DNA of 64,000 nucleotides from Flavobacteriaceae bacterium (GCA_029252265.1 JAQXBT010000013.1:1-64000), one strand, 5' to 3'. Counted from the stretch's first letter, positions 8,662-17,652 are shown. Made by a program: numbers and translations. The notes: generated from the sequence alone by a model not told the origin.

Positions 8662-9637
8662 ATTGTTTTATTCCGATCGATTGTATAATCGCTTCTAACT
8701 CAAAGACGTAATCGCGCTTTTGCACTGAGGGAGCAAACACAAAGCCTTCTGCAACTAAATAGCGATTATTTAGAGTGTCTTGTATCCAGTAATTGATGAA
8801 GGGTCCAGACATAAAAGCATCTTTTACTTGCCAAATACTTTTTGTTTCAAAACTGTTTAGGTTTGCAACTTTAGCCTTCCCAAAGAAAGCTGTATATGCA
8901 TTTTCAGTTGTCATATAACTTCCCTCTACGGGTCCTTCAATATATTGTTTCCCAATCGAGTCGCGTACTTTAATTACACGTTTTGCAAGCTCATCTTCTG
9001 TTAAACTTTTATCATAAGGAAGTGTATACAGCAATAAATTAACAGTCCCTGTTTTAATATCTCTTCGAATCCAGAAAAAATCATTTTCTTGTTTAGCAAT
9101 TCGATAAACAGACGGAAACTGAATATTTATCCCTAGTTGATTTGTGATCGATTCGGAATTAAATAATGCTTTTTTAGAGCGCCGCTGCTTTTCCTGAATC
9201 TCTTGTGCTTTAAAAGCTTTTTTTATTTTCGCCTGATTCGTATTAATCTGGTCAACAATCTCCTCATTTGTCATTCCATTAACAACAACCATTTTTTGAG
9301 GAGAAGCATACGGGTTTGTATAAAATTTTGTGGAAGGGGCGACTCCTTTCGTTATTTTTAAAACAAGTCGGGTATTTTTCACAAAGCCCGAAAAAACAGA
9401 GGATGGTATTTGGCGTAATGAAAATTGCGGCTCATCTTGAGGCAATCCGTATAAAGGAGCTCCAACAGTCGACCTTATGACTTCTCCTACAGATGAATCC
9501 CATAAGCTATTATCAATCACCACCGATAAGTCATTAATATTTCCAGACGATTGTGGTTTGTAAACTTTTTTTGAGTTTGTATCCTGACAAGCCACAAATA
9601 CTAGAAATAAACATAACGCTTTTATACAAAGTCTCAT
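8660..9637 (-). CDS. DUF4837 family lipoprotein
   Basis: A 325-residue predicted lipoprotein. The start MRLCIKALCLFLVFVACQDTNSK is a type II signal peptide with the Cys at about residue 17. The rest matches my memory of the Bacteroidota DUF4837 family, with FFWIRRDIKTGTVNLLLY and ENAYTAFFGKAKV-like segments; no catalytic motif is visible. Its function is unknown. It follows mltD by 11 nt on the same strand, and the same pairing in this phylum suggests an envelope role near the transglycosylase, but that is only context. Confidence 0.8.
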   Translation of the reverse strand: MRLCIKALCLFLVFVACQDTNSKKVYKPQSSGNINDLSVVIDNSLWDSSVGEVIRSTVGAPLYGLPQDEPQFSLRQIPSSVFSGFVKNTRLVLKITKGVAPSTKFYTNPYASPQKMVVVNGMTNEEIVDQINTNQAKIKKAFKAQEIQEKQRRSKKALFNSESITNQLGINIQFPSVYRIAKQENDFFWIRRDIKTGTVNLLLYTLPYDKSLTEDELAKRVIKVRDSIGKQYIEGPVEGSYMTTENAYTAFFGKAKVANLNSFETKSIWQVKDAFMSGPFINYWIQDTLNNRYLVAEGFVFAPSVQKRDYVFELEAIIQSIGIKQ

Positions 9638-9648
9638 TGAATCGTTTT

Positions 9649-11124
9649 TTAATTAGAAATAATCAACTTCATTCCGGGTTTTAAATAGTTGTCCCAAATA
9701 TCGTTCCATTCTTTAAGGTTTTGAATAGAAACTCCAGACAATTTATTTGAAATACTCCAGAGTGAATCTCCTACTTTCACCAAATATGTTAATTTATTGG
9801 GTTTGCTTTTGAGGGCTGTGGTGGTAGGTTTCGAAAAACGATGGGCTGTAGGGTTCCTCGAATAGATCGTCAATCGCTGCCCAATTTTTAAATCATTTGA
9901 TCGGAGTCCATTCCATTTTTTAATTTGACTAACTCTGACTTTAAAATTCCGTGCAATTTTCCCTAAAAAATCTCCAGATTTAACTTTATACCGTATTTTA
10001 GAATCAATCTCAAAAAATTGAGGTAATGGTTTCTCTCTCGCTTCATATTCAGCTTTAGAAAAAGCATAAATGTCTTGTTCATTTTGAACGAAATCTCCAA
10101 TTTTAGTGAGCGGAAGTCTAAGCGTGTATGTTTTATCTTTTAAAACGGGAATAATATCCAGTTTGTAAGCTGGATTTAAAAATTGAAGTGTTTCTATTTT
10201 AGTGTCTGTCAGCTCAGCAACATGGTCTAAAGAAATCATCTGCTTTACATGAATCGTATCCGTTGAAATAATTGGAAATTGATTTTTATCGACTTTAAAC
10301 CCGTGGGCATCGGCATATTCAAAAAGATACATTGTTGCTAAAAACGCAGGAAGATACCCTGCTGTTTCACTTGGTAAAAAAGAACGAATATTCCAGTAAT
10401 TTTGATACCCTCCCGAGCGACGAATCGCTTTGGTAACGTTTCCAGGGCCCGAATTATAGGCTGCTAAGGCAAGATCCCAATCTCCAAAAATCTTGTATAA
10501 TGAATCTAAATATTTTGCTGCAGCGTTAGTTGCTCTTAAGGGATCGCAGCGTTCATCCACGTAGCTGCTTACTTCAAGACCATACTGCTTGCCTGTCGCG
10601 AACATAAACTGCCAGAGTCCAGTAGCGCCAACGCGCGATTTGGCACACGGTTTTAATGCCGATTCAACCACCGCCAAATATTTAATTTCTAAAGGAAGGT
10701 TGTATTTGTCTAGAACTGCTTCAAACATTGGGAAATAATAATGACTCCGACTTATAAGCGTTTCGGTCGAGCGTTTTCGGTTTTTTAAATAGCTCTTTAT
10801 AACGCTTTCTAATGAGGGATTATACTCAATATTAAAGGGTGTTTTAGCATCTAAAATTGCCAATCGTTTTTTAAGCGTATCGGATGGGAGTTCTGGATAA
10901 TAAATTGCTTCGTATGACTGATTAGAAACCGCTTTACTAAGGGTGTCGTACAAGGAGTTTTTATACAACTCAGTTCGCCACTTTTTTTCAATTCCCTGAA
11001 CGTTTAGATTGGCCGGAATGGAGTCTAATGTTGGAGCGTTTACTACGGCCAAACTATCCATAGTCTGACTCTGTAACTGACCAAATGTTAAGACTACTAA
11101 AACCAAGAAACCTTTCATCATCAT
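9649..11124 (-). CDS. mltD: Membrane-bound lytic murein transglycosylase D (SLT plus two LysM)
   Basis: A 491-residue secreted enzyme. After a signal peptide (GFLVLVVLTFGQLQSQ) and a linker comes an SLT domain at about residues 140-290, with ESALKPCAKSRVGATGLWQFM containing the catalytic Glu, and AYNSGPGNV. Two LysM repeats follow at about 380-425 (YKVKSGDFLGKIARNF) and 445-490 (YLVKVGDSLWSISNKL), which bind glycan chains. The enzyme cleaves the MurNAc-GlcNAc bond with 1,6-anhydro product. Three ATG codons in a row (MMMK) make the exact start uncertain by two residues. It lies 51 nt downstream of pgk. Confidence 0.94.
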   Translation of the reverse strand: MMMKGFLVLVVLTFGQLQSQTMDSLAVVNAPTLDSIPANLNVQGIEKKWRTELYKNSLYDTLSKAVSNQSYEAIYYPELPSDTLKKRLAILDAKTPFNIEYNPSLESVIKSYLKNRKRSTETLISRSHYYFPMFEAVLDKYNLPLEIKYLAVVESALKPCAKSRVGATGLWQFMFATGKQYGLEVSSYVDERCDPLRATNAAAKYLDSLYKIFGDWDLALAAYNSGPGNVTKAIRRSGGYQNYWNIRSFLPSETAGYLPAFLATMYLFEYADAHGFKVDKNQFPIISTDTIHVKQMISLDHVAELTDTKIETLQFLNPAYKLDIIPVLKDKTYTLRLPLTKIGDFVQNEQDIYAFSKAEYEAREKPLPQFFEIDSKIRYKVKSGDFLGKIARNFKVRVSQIKKWNGLRSNDLKIGQRLTIYSRNPTAHRFSKPTTTALKSKPNKLTYLVKVGDSLWSISNKLSGVSIQNLKEWNDIWDNYLKPGMKLIISN

Positions 11125-11175
11125 TCTATAATATAACCATTATTATGAGGGCCTATTAGTACTAAAAAGTTCTTC

Positions 11176-12363
11176 TTATTCAGAGATTGCAGCAATCCCT
11201 GGAAGGGTTTTACCTTCTAAACTTTCTAGCATTGCGCCACCACCAGTACTCACATAACTCACTTTTCTCTGGAATCCAAATTGCTTCACCGCCGCTACCG
11301 AATCGCCTCCACCAACAAGTGAAAAAGCACCTTTTTTGGTCGCTTCTGCTATAGAGTTTCCTAAGGCAATCGTACCGCTAGAAAAGGTATCCATTTCAAA
11401 AACTCCTAAAGGGCCGTTCCATAAGATAGTTTTACATTGCTGAACGACGTCATGAAAGATTGCTTTTGATTTTGGTCCGCAATCTAAGCCTTGCCAGTTC
11501 TCAGGAATTTCCCTGACATCGACAACCTGTGTGTTTGCGTTATTACTAAAATCATCTGCCGCCAAAACATCAACTGGAATGTGAATTTGAACGTTTTTAG
11601 CTTTGGCTTTTTCAAGAATTTGAAGGGCTAGTTCCATCTTATCATCCTCACAAATAGAATCTCCTACATGACCGCCAAGCGCTTTTACAAATGTAAAAGT
11701 CATCCCACCACCAATAATCAAATGATCTACTTTGTCTAAAATATTATCAATAATCGTAATCTTAGAAGAGACTTTAGCACCCCCTAAAATTGCCAAAACT
11801 GGCTTTTCGCCTGTTTTCATGACCTTATCGATACTTTCAATTTCTTGAGCCAATAAACTTCCGAAACATTTATTTTCTGGAAAAAACTGAGCAATAATCG
11901 TTGTTGAGGCATGCGCTCTGTGAGCAGTCCCAAAAGCATCATTGATATAGAAATCTCCAAGTTTAGACAGGGCTTCTGCAAAACCTGTATCCCCTTTTGT
12001 TTCTTCTGAGTGGTATCTTAAATTTTCTAATAACAGAACCTGACCTGGTTGAAGATTTGCAGATGCAGCTTGTGCTTCTTCGCCAATACAATCACTAGAA
12101 AATAAAACTTCAACCCCTAAAATTGTTTCAAGTGTACTTACAATATGACGTAATGAAAATGCGGGCTCTTTCGCTTTTGGACGACCCAAATGAGACATTA
12201 AAATACAGCTTCCACCATCTTCTAAAACCTTTAAAATAGTTGGTTTAGCGGAGACCATTCGTGTGGAATCAGAGACTTCAAACAAATCGTTTAAAGGCAC
12301 ATTAAAATCAACTCGTATTAATGCCTTAGTGTTTTTAAAGTTTACGTTCTGTATTGTTTTCAT
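11176..12363 (-). CDS. pgk: Phosphoglycerate kinase
   Basis: A 395-residue glycolytic enzyme of normal length that moves phosphate between 1,3-bisphosphoglycerate and ADP. Visible marks are VDFNVPLN, SHLGRPK (substrate-binding Arg), NDAFGTAHRAHAST, GGAKVSSK and the C-terminal nucleotide-binding GGGDSVAAVKQFG. It heads the pgk-mltD-DUF4837 direction of transcription, with a TACCTTTG -7 box about 36 nt upstream. Confidence 0.98.
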   Translation of the reverse strand: MKTIQNVNFKNTKALIRVDFNVPLNDLFEVSDSTRMVSAKPTILKVLEDGGSCILMSHLGRPKAKEPAFSLRHIVSTLETILGVEVLFSSDCIGEEAQAASANLQPGQVLLLENLRYHSEETKGDTGFAEALSKLGDFYINDAFGTAHRAHASTTIIAQFFPENKCFGSLLAQEIESIDKVMKTGEKPVLAILGGAKVSSKITIIDNILDKVDHLIIGGGMTFTFVKALGGHVGDSICEDDKMELALQILEKAKAKNVQIHIPVDVLAADDFSNNANTQVVDVREIPENWQGLDCGPKSKAIFHDVVQQCKTILWNGPLGVFEMDTFSSGTIALGNSIAEATKKGAFSLVGGGDSVAAVKQFGFQRKVSYVSTGGGAMLESLEGKTLPGIAAISE

Positions 12364-12398
12364 TTCTTTGAAAAAATTTTGTTTAATTTATAAGATTT

Positions 12399-12406
12399 CA
12401 AAGGTA
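12399..12406 (-). promoter_or_regulatory. Bacteroidota -7 box (TACCTTTG) of pgk
   Basis: TACCTTTG on the minus strand, about 36 nt upstream of the pgk ATG, fits TAnnTTTG. The leader would be about 30 nt. No convincing -33 TTG was found at the expected distance. Confidence 0.45.
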
Positions 12407-12538
12407 AGTATTTCTTTTAGCCTATGAAATATCAGCATAAAAAAGTTATGTGAAAACTCAAGAAATGAGAAAAACATAATTTATTGTTTAGAAACGTTTA
12501 GCATGTGTAGATAATAAACAAGATTCAATTAAATCTTC

Positions 12539-12546
12539 TATCTTTG
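12539..12546 (+). promoter_or_regulatory. Bacteroidota -7 box (TATCTTTG) abutting the holB start
   Basis: TATCTTTG ends 4 nt before the holB ATG, so transcription should begin at or next to the start codon and give a leaderless or near-leaderless mRNA. The same octamer precedes gltX. No -33 TTG is evident. Confidence 0.45.
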
Positions 12547-12550
12547 TTTT

Positions 12551-13678
12551 ATGACTTTTGATGCTATTATAGGACAGTCTTTTTTAAAAACCCACTTGAA
12601 ACAGGGGGTGAGTTCTGGGCGAATTCCACATGCACAACTTTACGTTGGAAAACAAGGGGTGGGCGCACTACCGATGGCGATTGCTTATGCCGAATATTTA
12701 ATGACTCTCCAAGAAGGGGGCGTAAGAAAAATGAGCCCGCTAACACATCCAAACATCCACTTTGCATATCCTGTCACAACAAGCGACAAGGTTAGGTCCA
12801 AGCCTGTTTCTTCTAACTACCTGACTGAGTGGCGTTCATTTATCGAGTCAAACCCATATGGATCTATCAACGATTGGTATGACATGATTGGAGTCGGCAA
12901 TAAACAAGGTAATATTGGAGTCGATGAGGCAAATGATATTGTCTCTAAAATGTCCTTAAAGGCATTTAACGGAGGTTACAAAGTAATGATAGTGTGGATG
13001 GCGGAAAAAATGAATTCGATGTGTGCTAATAAACTTTTAAAGCTTATTGAAGAACCCGCAGATAAAACGGTATTTATCCTAGTGACAGAAGACGAAGAGC
13101 AATTGATTAGCACCATTCGATCACGATGCCAAACGATTCATTTAAACCCACTTTCTGAGGACGCTATAAAAAAAGTCCTTGTAAATAAACATGGTACCGA
13201 AGCTAGCTTAGCACAAAATATTGCTCACCAGGCAGAAGGGAGTTATAGTAGAGCGCTAGATCTATTAAGTCAAGAGCCTGAAGATCTTCAGTTTGAAACT
13301 TGGTTCATCACATGGGTTCGAACGGCGTTTCAAGCTAAAAGCAACAAACAATCCATTAATAGCTTAATGGCTTGGAGTGATGAAATCTCTAAAACCGGTC
13401 GAGAAATTCAAAAACAATTCTTGGACTATAGTTTACGGTTTTTCAGACAGGCGATGCTCTTTAATTATGACGCTAACTCCTTGGTTTTCATAAATTTAAG
13501 TGACAAAACCTTTAAGTTTGAAAACTTTGCTCCTTTCATTGATGCCTCAAATATTGTAGAAATTTCTAAAGAAATTGAACTTGCGGGTTACCACATTGAG
13601 CGCAATGCAAATGCGAAAATTGTGTTAACTGATTTATCTATAAAACTCACTCGTCTTTTACACCTTAAAAAAGCCTAA
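12551..13678 (+). CDS. holB: DNA polymerase III delta-prime subunit
   Basis: A 375-residue clamp-loader subunit. MTFDAIIGQ...GRIPHAQLYVGKQGVGALPMAIAYA is the Bacteroidota delta-prime start, where the P-loop is degenerate (no GKT), as expected for a subunit that does not hydrolyse ATP. Later KLLKLIEEPADKTVFILVTEDEEQLISTIRSRCQ contains the sensor-1/arginine-finger region (SRC motif). The C-terminal domain is helical. The gene is convergent with the OmpH-like gene, and the two stop codons interlock on a single CTAA. Confidence 0.95.
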   Translation: MTFDAIIGQSFLKTHLKQGVSSGRIPHAQLYVGKQGVGALPMAIAYAEYLMTLQEGGVRKMSPLTHPNIHFAYPVTTSDKVRSKPVSSNYLTEWRSFIESNPYGSINDWYDMIGVGNKQGNIGVDEANDIVSKMSLKAFNGGYKVMIVWMAEKMNSMCANKLLKLIEEPADKTVFILVTEDEEQLISTIRSRCQTIHLNPLSEDAIKKVLVNKHGTEASLAQNIAHQAEGSYSRALDLLSQEPEDLQFETWFITWVRTAFQAKSNKQSINSLMAWSDEISKTGREIQKQFLDYSLRFFRQAMLFNYDANSLVFINLSDKTFKFENFAPFIDASNIVEISKEIELAGYHIERNANAKIVLTDLSIKLTRLLHLKKA

Positions 13679-14187
13679 TTTTTAGTGTAGCTTTTATTTA
13701 GGTGTTCTAATATTTGTTGAGTTAAATCAGAAGTATCTTCTCCATATAATACACTTCCGGCTTCATTGCTTCCTAAGATGTAGTTATATCCGTTAGACTC
13801 TCCATAAGTTCTAACAAAGTCCTTTACTTTTGAAATAATAGAATCGTTAAGGGTTTGACTTTCTTGAGCAATTTGTTGTTGTTCAAATTGAACCCGTTGT
13901 GACAATAATTGTTCTTTTTGCTGAAGTTCTTGTGAAAGTTTCTGAATTGCAGGTTGAGACAATTTACGTGCTTTTAATTCCGCTTCTTTAATTTCTAACT
14001 CAAATGCAGACCTCAAACTGTCCGTTCGAATTTTGAATGCTTCTATCTTTATTTGGAGTTTTGCTTCAATATCGACACGTTCTTGATAATCATTAATAAG
14101 GACGACATTATCTACAAAGCCAATTTTTTGTTGTTGACAAGCTGTGAAAGTAAGAATCGTTAAAAATGTAAGTGCTAATTTTTTCAT
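13675..14187 (-). CDS. OmpH/Skp family periplasmic chaperone-like lipoprotein
   Basis: A 170-residue protein with a signal peptide (MKKLALTFLTILTFTAC) that looks like a lipoprotein signal, followed by KIGFVDNVVLINDYQE, the conserved OmpH start. A long charged coiled coil (about residues 40-130) and a C-terminal NYILGSNEAGSVLYG segment complete the Skp fold. Family members hold unfolded outer membrane proteins in the periplasm. The lipid anchor would differ from soluble Skp. It stands alone, upstream of a 225-bp spacer. Confidence 0.85.
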   Translation of the reverse strand: MKKLALTFLTILTFTACQQQKIGFVDNVVLINDYQERVDIEAKLQIKIEAFKIRTDSLRSAFELEIKEAELKARKLSQPAIQKLSQELQQKEQLLSQRVQFEQQQIAQESQTLNDSIISKVKDFVRTYGESNGYNYILGSNEAGSVLYGEDTSDLTQQILEHLNKSYTKN

Positions 14188-14268
14188 ATGAATGTAATTG
14201 GTTTAACGCTGTAAAAGTAGAAAAGTTATTTAAATATTCTAAAAATATAGTACCGGTTTTTAGATATA

Positions 14269-14313
14269 GTAAAAAACTATCACATTTGTTTTGTTTGATT
14301 GTAAAAAACTATC
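14269..14313. repeat. Short direct repeat GTAAAAAACTATC x2
   Basis: The 13-mer GTAAAAAACTATC occurs at 14269-14281 and 14301-14313, 32 bp apart, in the spacer between the methyltransferase and OmpH-like genes. It could be a paired binding site for a regulator or chance in AT-rich DNA. The same spacer has a weak AAACAC/GTGTTT hairpin near 14330-14350. Confidence 0.3.
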
Positions 14314-14412
14314 GCAAATAGCGGCCATAAAACACCCTTGTAAGTGTTTACAAAAAAGGCCTGTCAATTATAAGGAGCCAACGCTAAAACAGCCTCAGGA
14401 CGCCTTAAAACA

Positions 14413-15267
14413 CTAATTTTTGTTTTTCAAGACATATATCAGCGAAGAATACTCACCAGACTTTCGCGCTTTTAAGTTTGAGAGAAAACCAATCCGCAAA
14501 CTGCTCAACATCCGATGTGAGCCTGACTTTAATTTATTAGAAAGCAAACTAACATAATACGCATCCATCAAAAGTGGGTATGTCGATTCTAATTTCATTT
14601 GAATTTCAGAAAACACGTTAGTGATCGATTGCTGAGAAAAATGCCATAAATGTCTTGGCACATCATACGCTGCCCAATAGTCTCTAAAGAAAAACGCATC
14701 AAAACTTTTAAAATTTGGAACCGCTATAATAATACGTCCGTTTGGCTTAAGAAGTGTTTTAAACAACTTAAGATCGTTGTCAAGGTCGGGTAGGTGCTCT
14801 AGAACATGCCAAAGTGTTATGACATCGAACGAATGATGATCTAGATTTTGCAAGGTTTCAGAATCAAAAACAGTGTTCGGTTCTTTTGAGTTAGCAAGCG
14901 TTCTTGCTGACGCATTGGGCTCAATCCCTGTAACATCCCAGCCACTATTTTGGGCGGCTCTTGAAAAATATCCTGTGCCAGCTCCGACGTCCAAAAGAGT
15001 CCCTTCCTTGGGTTGAAATGGTTTTAAGAGTCGTAACTTTCGTTTCACAGTAGCATACCGAACAACATGATAAAGCACATCAAACAAAGAGCGACGCTGA
15101 TTAGTATGAGATATGTAATTTGTTTCTGGATAGTAGCTTGAAAGGGCAGAGGCTGTTGGTTTTGGGTGCGTGTAAAGCAACGCTCTCGAATCGTCATGGC
15201 GTAGCTCGAAAGCATCTCCACTAACGGCATGGTCTTTAAGTTTAAGATAGATTTGATCTGTTTTCAT
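14413..15267 (-). CDS. Class I SAM-dependent methyltransferase
   Basis: A 284-residue protein with a Rossmann-type methyltransferase core. LLDVGAGTGYFSRAA at about residue 90 is motif I for SAM binding; DVITLWHVLEHL is motif II/III of the UbiE/biotin-methylation-like class; PNGRIIIAVPNF follows. The N-terminal 70 residues resemble those of polysaccharide- or lipid-associated methyltransferases of Bacteroidota (SYYPETNYISHT). The substrate is not deducible. It is 29 nt downstream of mnmG, with a parS-type palindrome inside that gap. Confidence 0.85.
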   Translation of the reverse strand: MKTDQIYLKLKDHAVSGDAFELRHDDSRALLYTHPKPTASALSSYYPETNYISHTNQRRSLFDVLYHVVRYATVKRKLRLLKPFQPKEGTLLDVGAGTGYFSRAAQNSGWDVTGIEPNASARTLANSKEPNTVFDSETLQNLDHHSFDVITLWHVLEHLPDLDNDLKLFKTLLKPNGRIIIAVPNFKSFDAFFFRDYWAAYDVPRHLWHFSQQSITNVFSEIQMKLESTYPLLMDAYYVSLLSNKLKSGSHRMLSSLRIGFLSNLKARKSGEYSSLIYVLKNKN

Positions 15268-15269
15268 AA

Positions 15270-15285
15270 CGTTCCACGTGGAACA
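15270..15285. promoter_or_regulatory. parS-like ParB-binding palindrome, copy 1
   Basis: CGTTCCACGTGGAACA contains a perfect 14-bp palindrome GTTCCACGTGGAAC, matching the widely conserved parS core GTTnCACGTGnAAC; only the outermost left base departs from the 16-mer. It lies between mnmG and the methyltransferase gene, just upstream of the latter's start. parS sites bind ParB for chromosome segregation and usually sit near the replication origin. Confidence 0.85.
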
Positions 15286-15296
15286 ATTGCAGTTAA

Positions 15297-17168
15297 TTAA
15301 CGCCCCATGTACACCAATAAAACAGAGATATCATTGGGTGACACTCCGCTAATCCTAGAGGCTTGAGCAACAGTCACAGGCTGAACTTTTTTCAACTTTT
15401 CGCGTGCTTCATAACTCATGGATTTGATTTGAGAATAGTCATAACCAACTGGGATTTTAACATATTCTAATCGTGTTAATTTATCTGCATTGTTTTTTTC
15501 TTTAGCAATATAACCCGAATATTTAACCCGAATCTCCGTTTGTTCAATCACTTCATTATCTAAGTTGTGGTCGCGTATGTAAGTTTCTACGGGTTCAAAT
15601 TTACGAACATCTTCAATGCCAATGTTTGGCCTAGAAAATATTTTAAATAATTTATCAGACTGACGAATAGGCGATGATTGCTTATTCTCAAGGATAGGAT
15701 TTGCCTCTTCGGGTTTAATACTTTGAGCTCTAAAAAACGCGACAAAAGCTTCCGCTTTGGAAAGTTTTTCCTCCATCCTTCTTAATCGTTTTTCGCTTGA
15801 AATACCTAATTCAAACCCCTTCGGCGTCAAACGGATGTCTGCATTATCTTGCCTAAGAAGTGTTCTGTATTCTGCTCGTGATGTAAACATTCGGTAAGGC
15901 TCTTCCGTTCCCTTTGTAATTAAATCATCAATCAAAACTCCAATATAAGCTTCATCTCTTTTTAGTATGAAAGACTCCTTTTCTTGAACTTTAAGACTGG
16001 CATTGATTCCTGCCATTAAACCTTGTGAAGCAGCTTCTTCGTAGCCTGTGGTTCCGTTAATTTGACCTGCAAAATAAAGTCCATTGATAATCTTTGTTTC
16101 CAAAGAATGAGTCAGCTGAGTAGGAGGGAAGTAATCATATTCAATTGCATAACCTGGTCTAAAAAACTTGACGTTCTCAAAACCTTTGACCGCACTTAAA
16201 GCTTTAAATTGAACATCTTCAGGCAATGACGTAGAAAATCCATTAACGTAATATTCTACGGTATTCCAGCCTTCTGGTTCTACAAAAAGCTGATGGTTAT
16301 CCTTATTTGCAAAACGGTTAATTTTATCTTCAATAGAAGGACAGTAACGAGGGCCTAAACTTTGAATACGACCATTAAACATCGGAGAACGGTCAAAGCC
16401 TTCTCGCAGTAAATTATGCACATCTAAACTCGTATGTGCCATGTGACAAGAGCGCTGCGTTGTGAGTGGCTTGGTAACATCAGAATATGAAAATTTTTCT
16501 GGGACTGCATCCCCAGGTTGTTCTGACATTTTAGAAAAATCCAACGAACGACCGTCTACTCTAGGAGGAGTGCCTGTTTTCATTCGGCCAGAATCAAAAC
16601 CTAAATCGATAAGTTGCTCAGTAATGCCTGTGGCAGCCTTTTCGCCTGCACGACCACCACCAAAATTTTTATCACCTATATGAATCAGTCCATTTAAAAA
16701 AGTTCCATTTGTCAATACAACAGACTTGCCTCGTATCTCAAGACCGAGTGAGGTTCTAACACCCTTAACAACATCGCCTTCGACAACAAGACCAGTCACC
16801 ATTTCTTGATAAAAATCCAAATTTTTAGTTTGCTCTAACATTAGCCGCCAATCTTCTGCAAAACGCATGCGATCACTTTGTACGCGTGGACTCCACATTG
16901 CCGGTCCTTTAGATTTGTTAAGCATTTTGAATTGAATTGCGGAAGTGTCACTCACAATTCCACTATACCCTCCAAGGGCATCAATTTCGCGAACAATTTG
17001 CCCCTTAGCAATCCCACCCATCGCTGGGTTACAAGACATTTGAGCAATGTTTTGAAGGTTCATCGTTACAAGTAAAGTACTACTCCCCATGTTAGCGGCT
17101 GCTGCGGCAGCTTCGCTTCCAGCATGTCCGCCTCCAACTACAATTACATCGTAAATTTTATTAAACAT
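15297..17168 (-). CDS. mnmG: tRNA uridine-5-carboxymethylaminomethyl synthesis enzyme MnmG
   Basis: An FAD-dependent enzyme that, with MnmE, installs the 5-carboxymethylaminomethyl group on the wobble uridine of several tRNAs. IYDVIVVGGGHAGSEAA is the FAD-binding start, QMSCNPAMGGIAKG and the GTTGYEEAASQG motif are MnmG signatures, and the C-terminal helical domain is complete. The ORF track begins 11 codons earlier with MFHVEHLTTLV, but those codons are a parS palindrome; alignment to the family favours the ATG at 17168 (MFNKIYDVIVVGGG), giving 623 residues. It lies downstream of ybeY. Confidence 0.95.
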   Translation of the reverse strand: MFNKIYDVIVVGGGHAGSEAAAAAANMGSSTLLVTMNLQNIAQMSCNPAMGGIAKGQIVREIDALGGYSGIVSDTSAIQFKMLNKSKGPAMWSPRVQSDRMRFAEDWRLMLEQTKNLDFYQEMVTGLVVEGDVVKGVRTSLGLEIRGKSVVLTNGTFLNGLIHIGDKNFGGGRAGEKAATGITEQLIDLGFDSGRMKTGTPPRVDGRSLDFSKMSEQPGDAVPEKFSYSDVTKPLTTQRSCHMAHTSLDVHNLLREGFDRSPMFNGRIQSLGPRYCPSIEDKINRFANKDNHQLFVEPEGWNTVEYYVNGFSTSLPEDVQFKALSAVKGFENVKFFRPGYAIEYDYFPPTQLTHSLETKIINGLYFAGQINGTTGYEEAASQGLMAGINASLKVQEKESFILKRDEAYIGVLIDDLITKGTEEPYRMFTSRAEYRTLLRQDNADIRLTPKGFELGISSEKRLRRMEEKLSKAEAFVAFFRAQSIKPEEANPILENKQSSPIRQSDKLFKIFSRPNIGIEDVRKFEPVETYIRDHNLDNEVIEQTEIRVKYSGYIAKEKNNADKLTRLEYVKIPVGYDYSQIKSMSYEAREKLKKVQPVTVAQASRISGVSPNDISVLLVYMGR

Positions 17169-17184
17169 TACTAGCGTTGTTAAA

Positions 17185-17200
17185 TGTTCCACGTGGAACA
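17185..17200. promoter_or_regulatory. parS ParB-binding palindrome, copy 2 (perfect)
   Basis: TGTTCCACGTGGAACA is a perfect 16-bp palindrome that fits the bacterial parS consensus. It lies just upstream of the likely mnmG start. Because it reads MFHVE in both directions, it creates false N-termini for ORFs on both strands (the mnmG extension and the 17184..17381 plus-strand shadow). Confidence 0.92.
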
Positions 17201-17238
17201 AATCGTTTCAAGTTGCAAATATAAGGGTTTAAAAAAAA

Positions 17239-17652
17239 TTAAACGTTACGTTGCTGAAGATAGAAGTCTTCTTTTGTTCGCATCAATTTCGCATCGGACT
17301 TTTGTTTGTCTTTATAACCACAGTAATGCAAAATACCATGCGCCATTACCCTTGAAAGTTCTGAGTCAAAAGATTGGTTAAAGTCTGTAGCATTCTCACG
17401 AACGCGTTCAACAGAAATGAAGATCTCGCCATGGATCTCTTTTCCTACGGAGTAATCAAAACTGATGATATCCGTTAAAGTATCATGATTCAAAAACTCT
17501 ACGTTGAGATTGTGCAAAAAAGCATCGTCGCAAAATACAATTGAGACCTCACCTTCACTATAATTTTCTTGAGAAATGATGGCACTCAACCATGATGAAA
17601 CAGCAGGTTGGTTTGAAATTTTGAAAGGGGTTTCTGAGTGAAAACTAATCAT
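17239..17652 (-). CDS. ybeY: Endoribonuclease YbeY, rRNA maturation factor
   Basis: A 137-residue single-strand RNA nuclease involved in 16S rRNA 3' maturation and ribosome quality control. Signature is AHGILHYCGYKDK near the C-terminus, the HGxLHxxGYxD metal site; the third His of many homologues is replaced by Lys here, a variant I recall from other Bacteroidota. DIISFDYS and GEIFISVERVRENA are conserved strands. Its ATG overlaps the end of the DUF4175 gene by 8 bp, so it is translationally coupled to it. Confidence 0.93.
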   Translation of the reverse strand: MISFHSETPFKISNQPAVSSWLSAIISQENYSEGEVSIVFCDDAFLHNLNVEFLNHDTLTDIISFDYSVGKEIHGEIFISVERVRENATDFNQSFDSELSRVMAHGILHYCGYKDKQKSDAKLMRTKEDFYLQQRNV

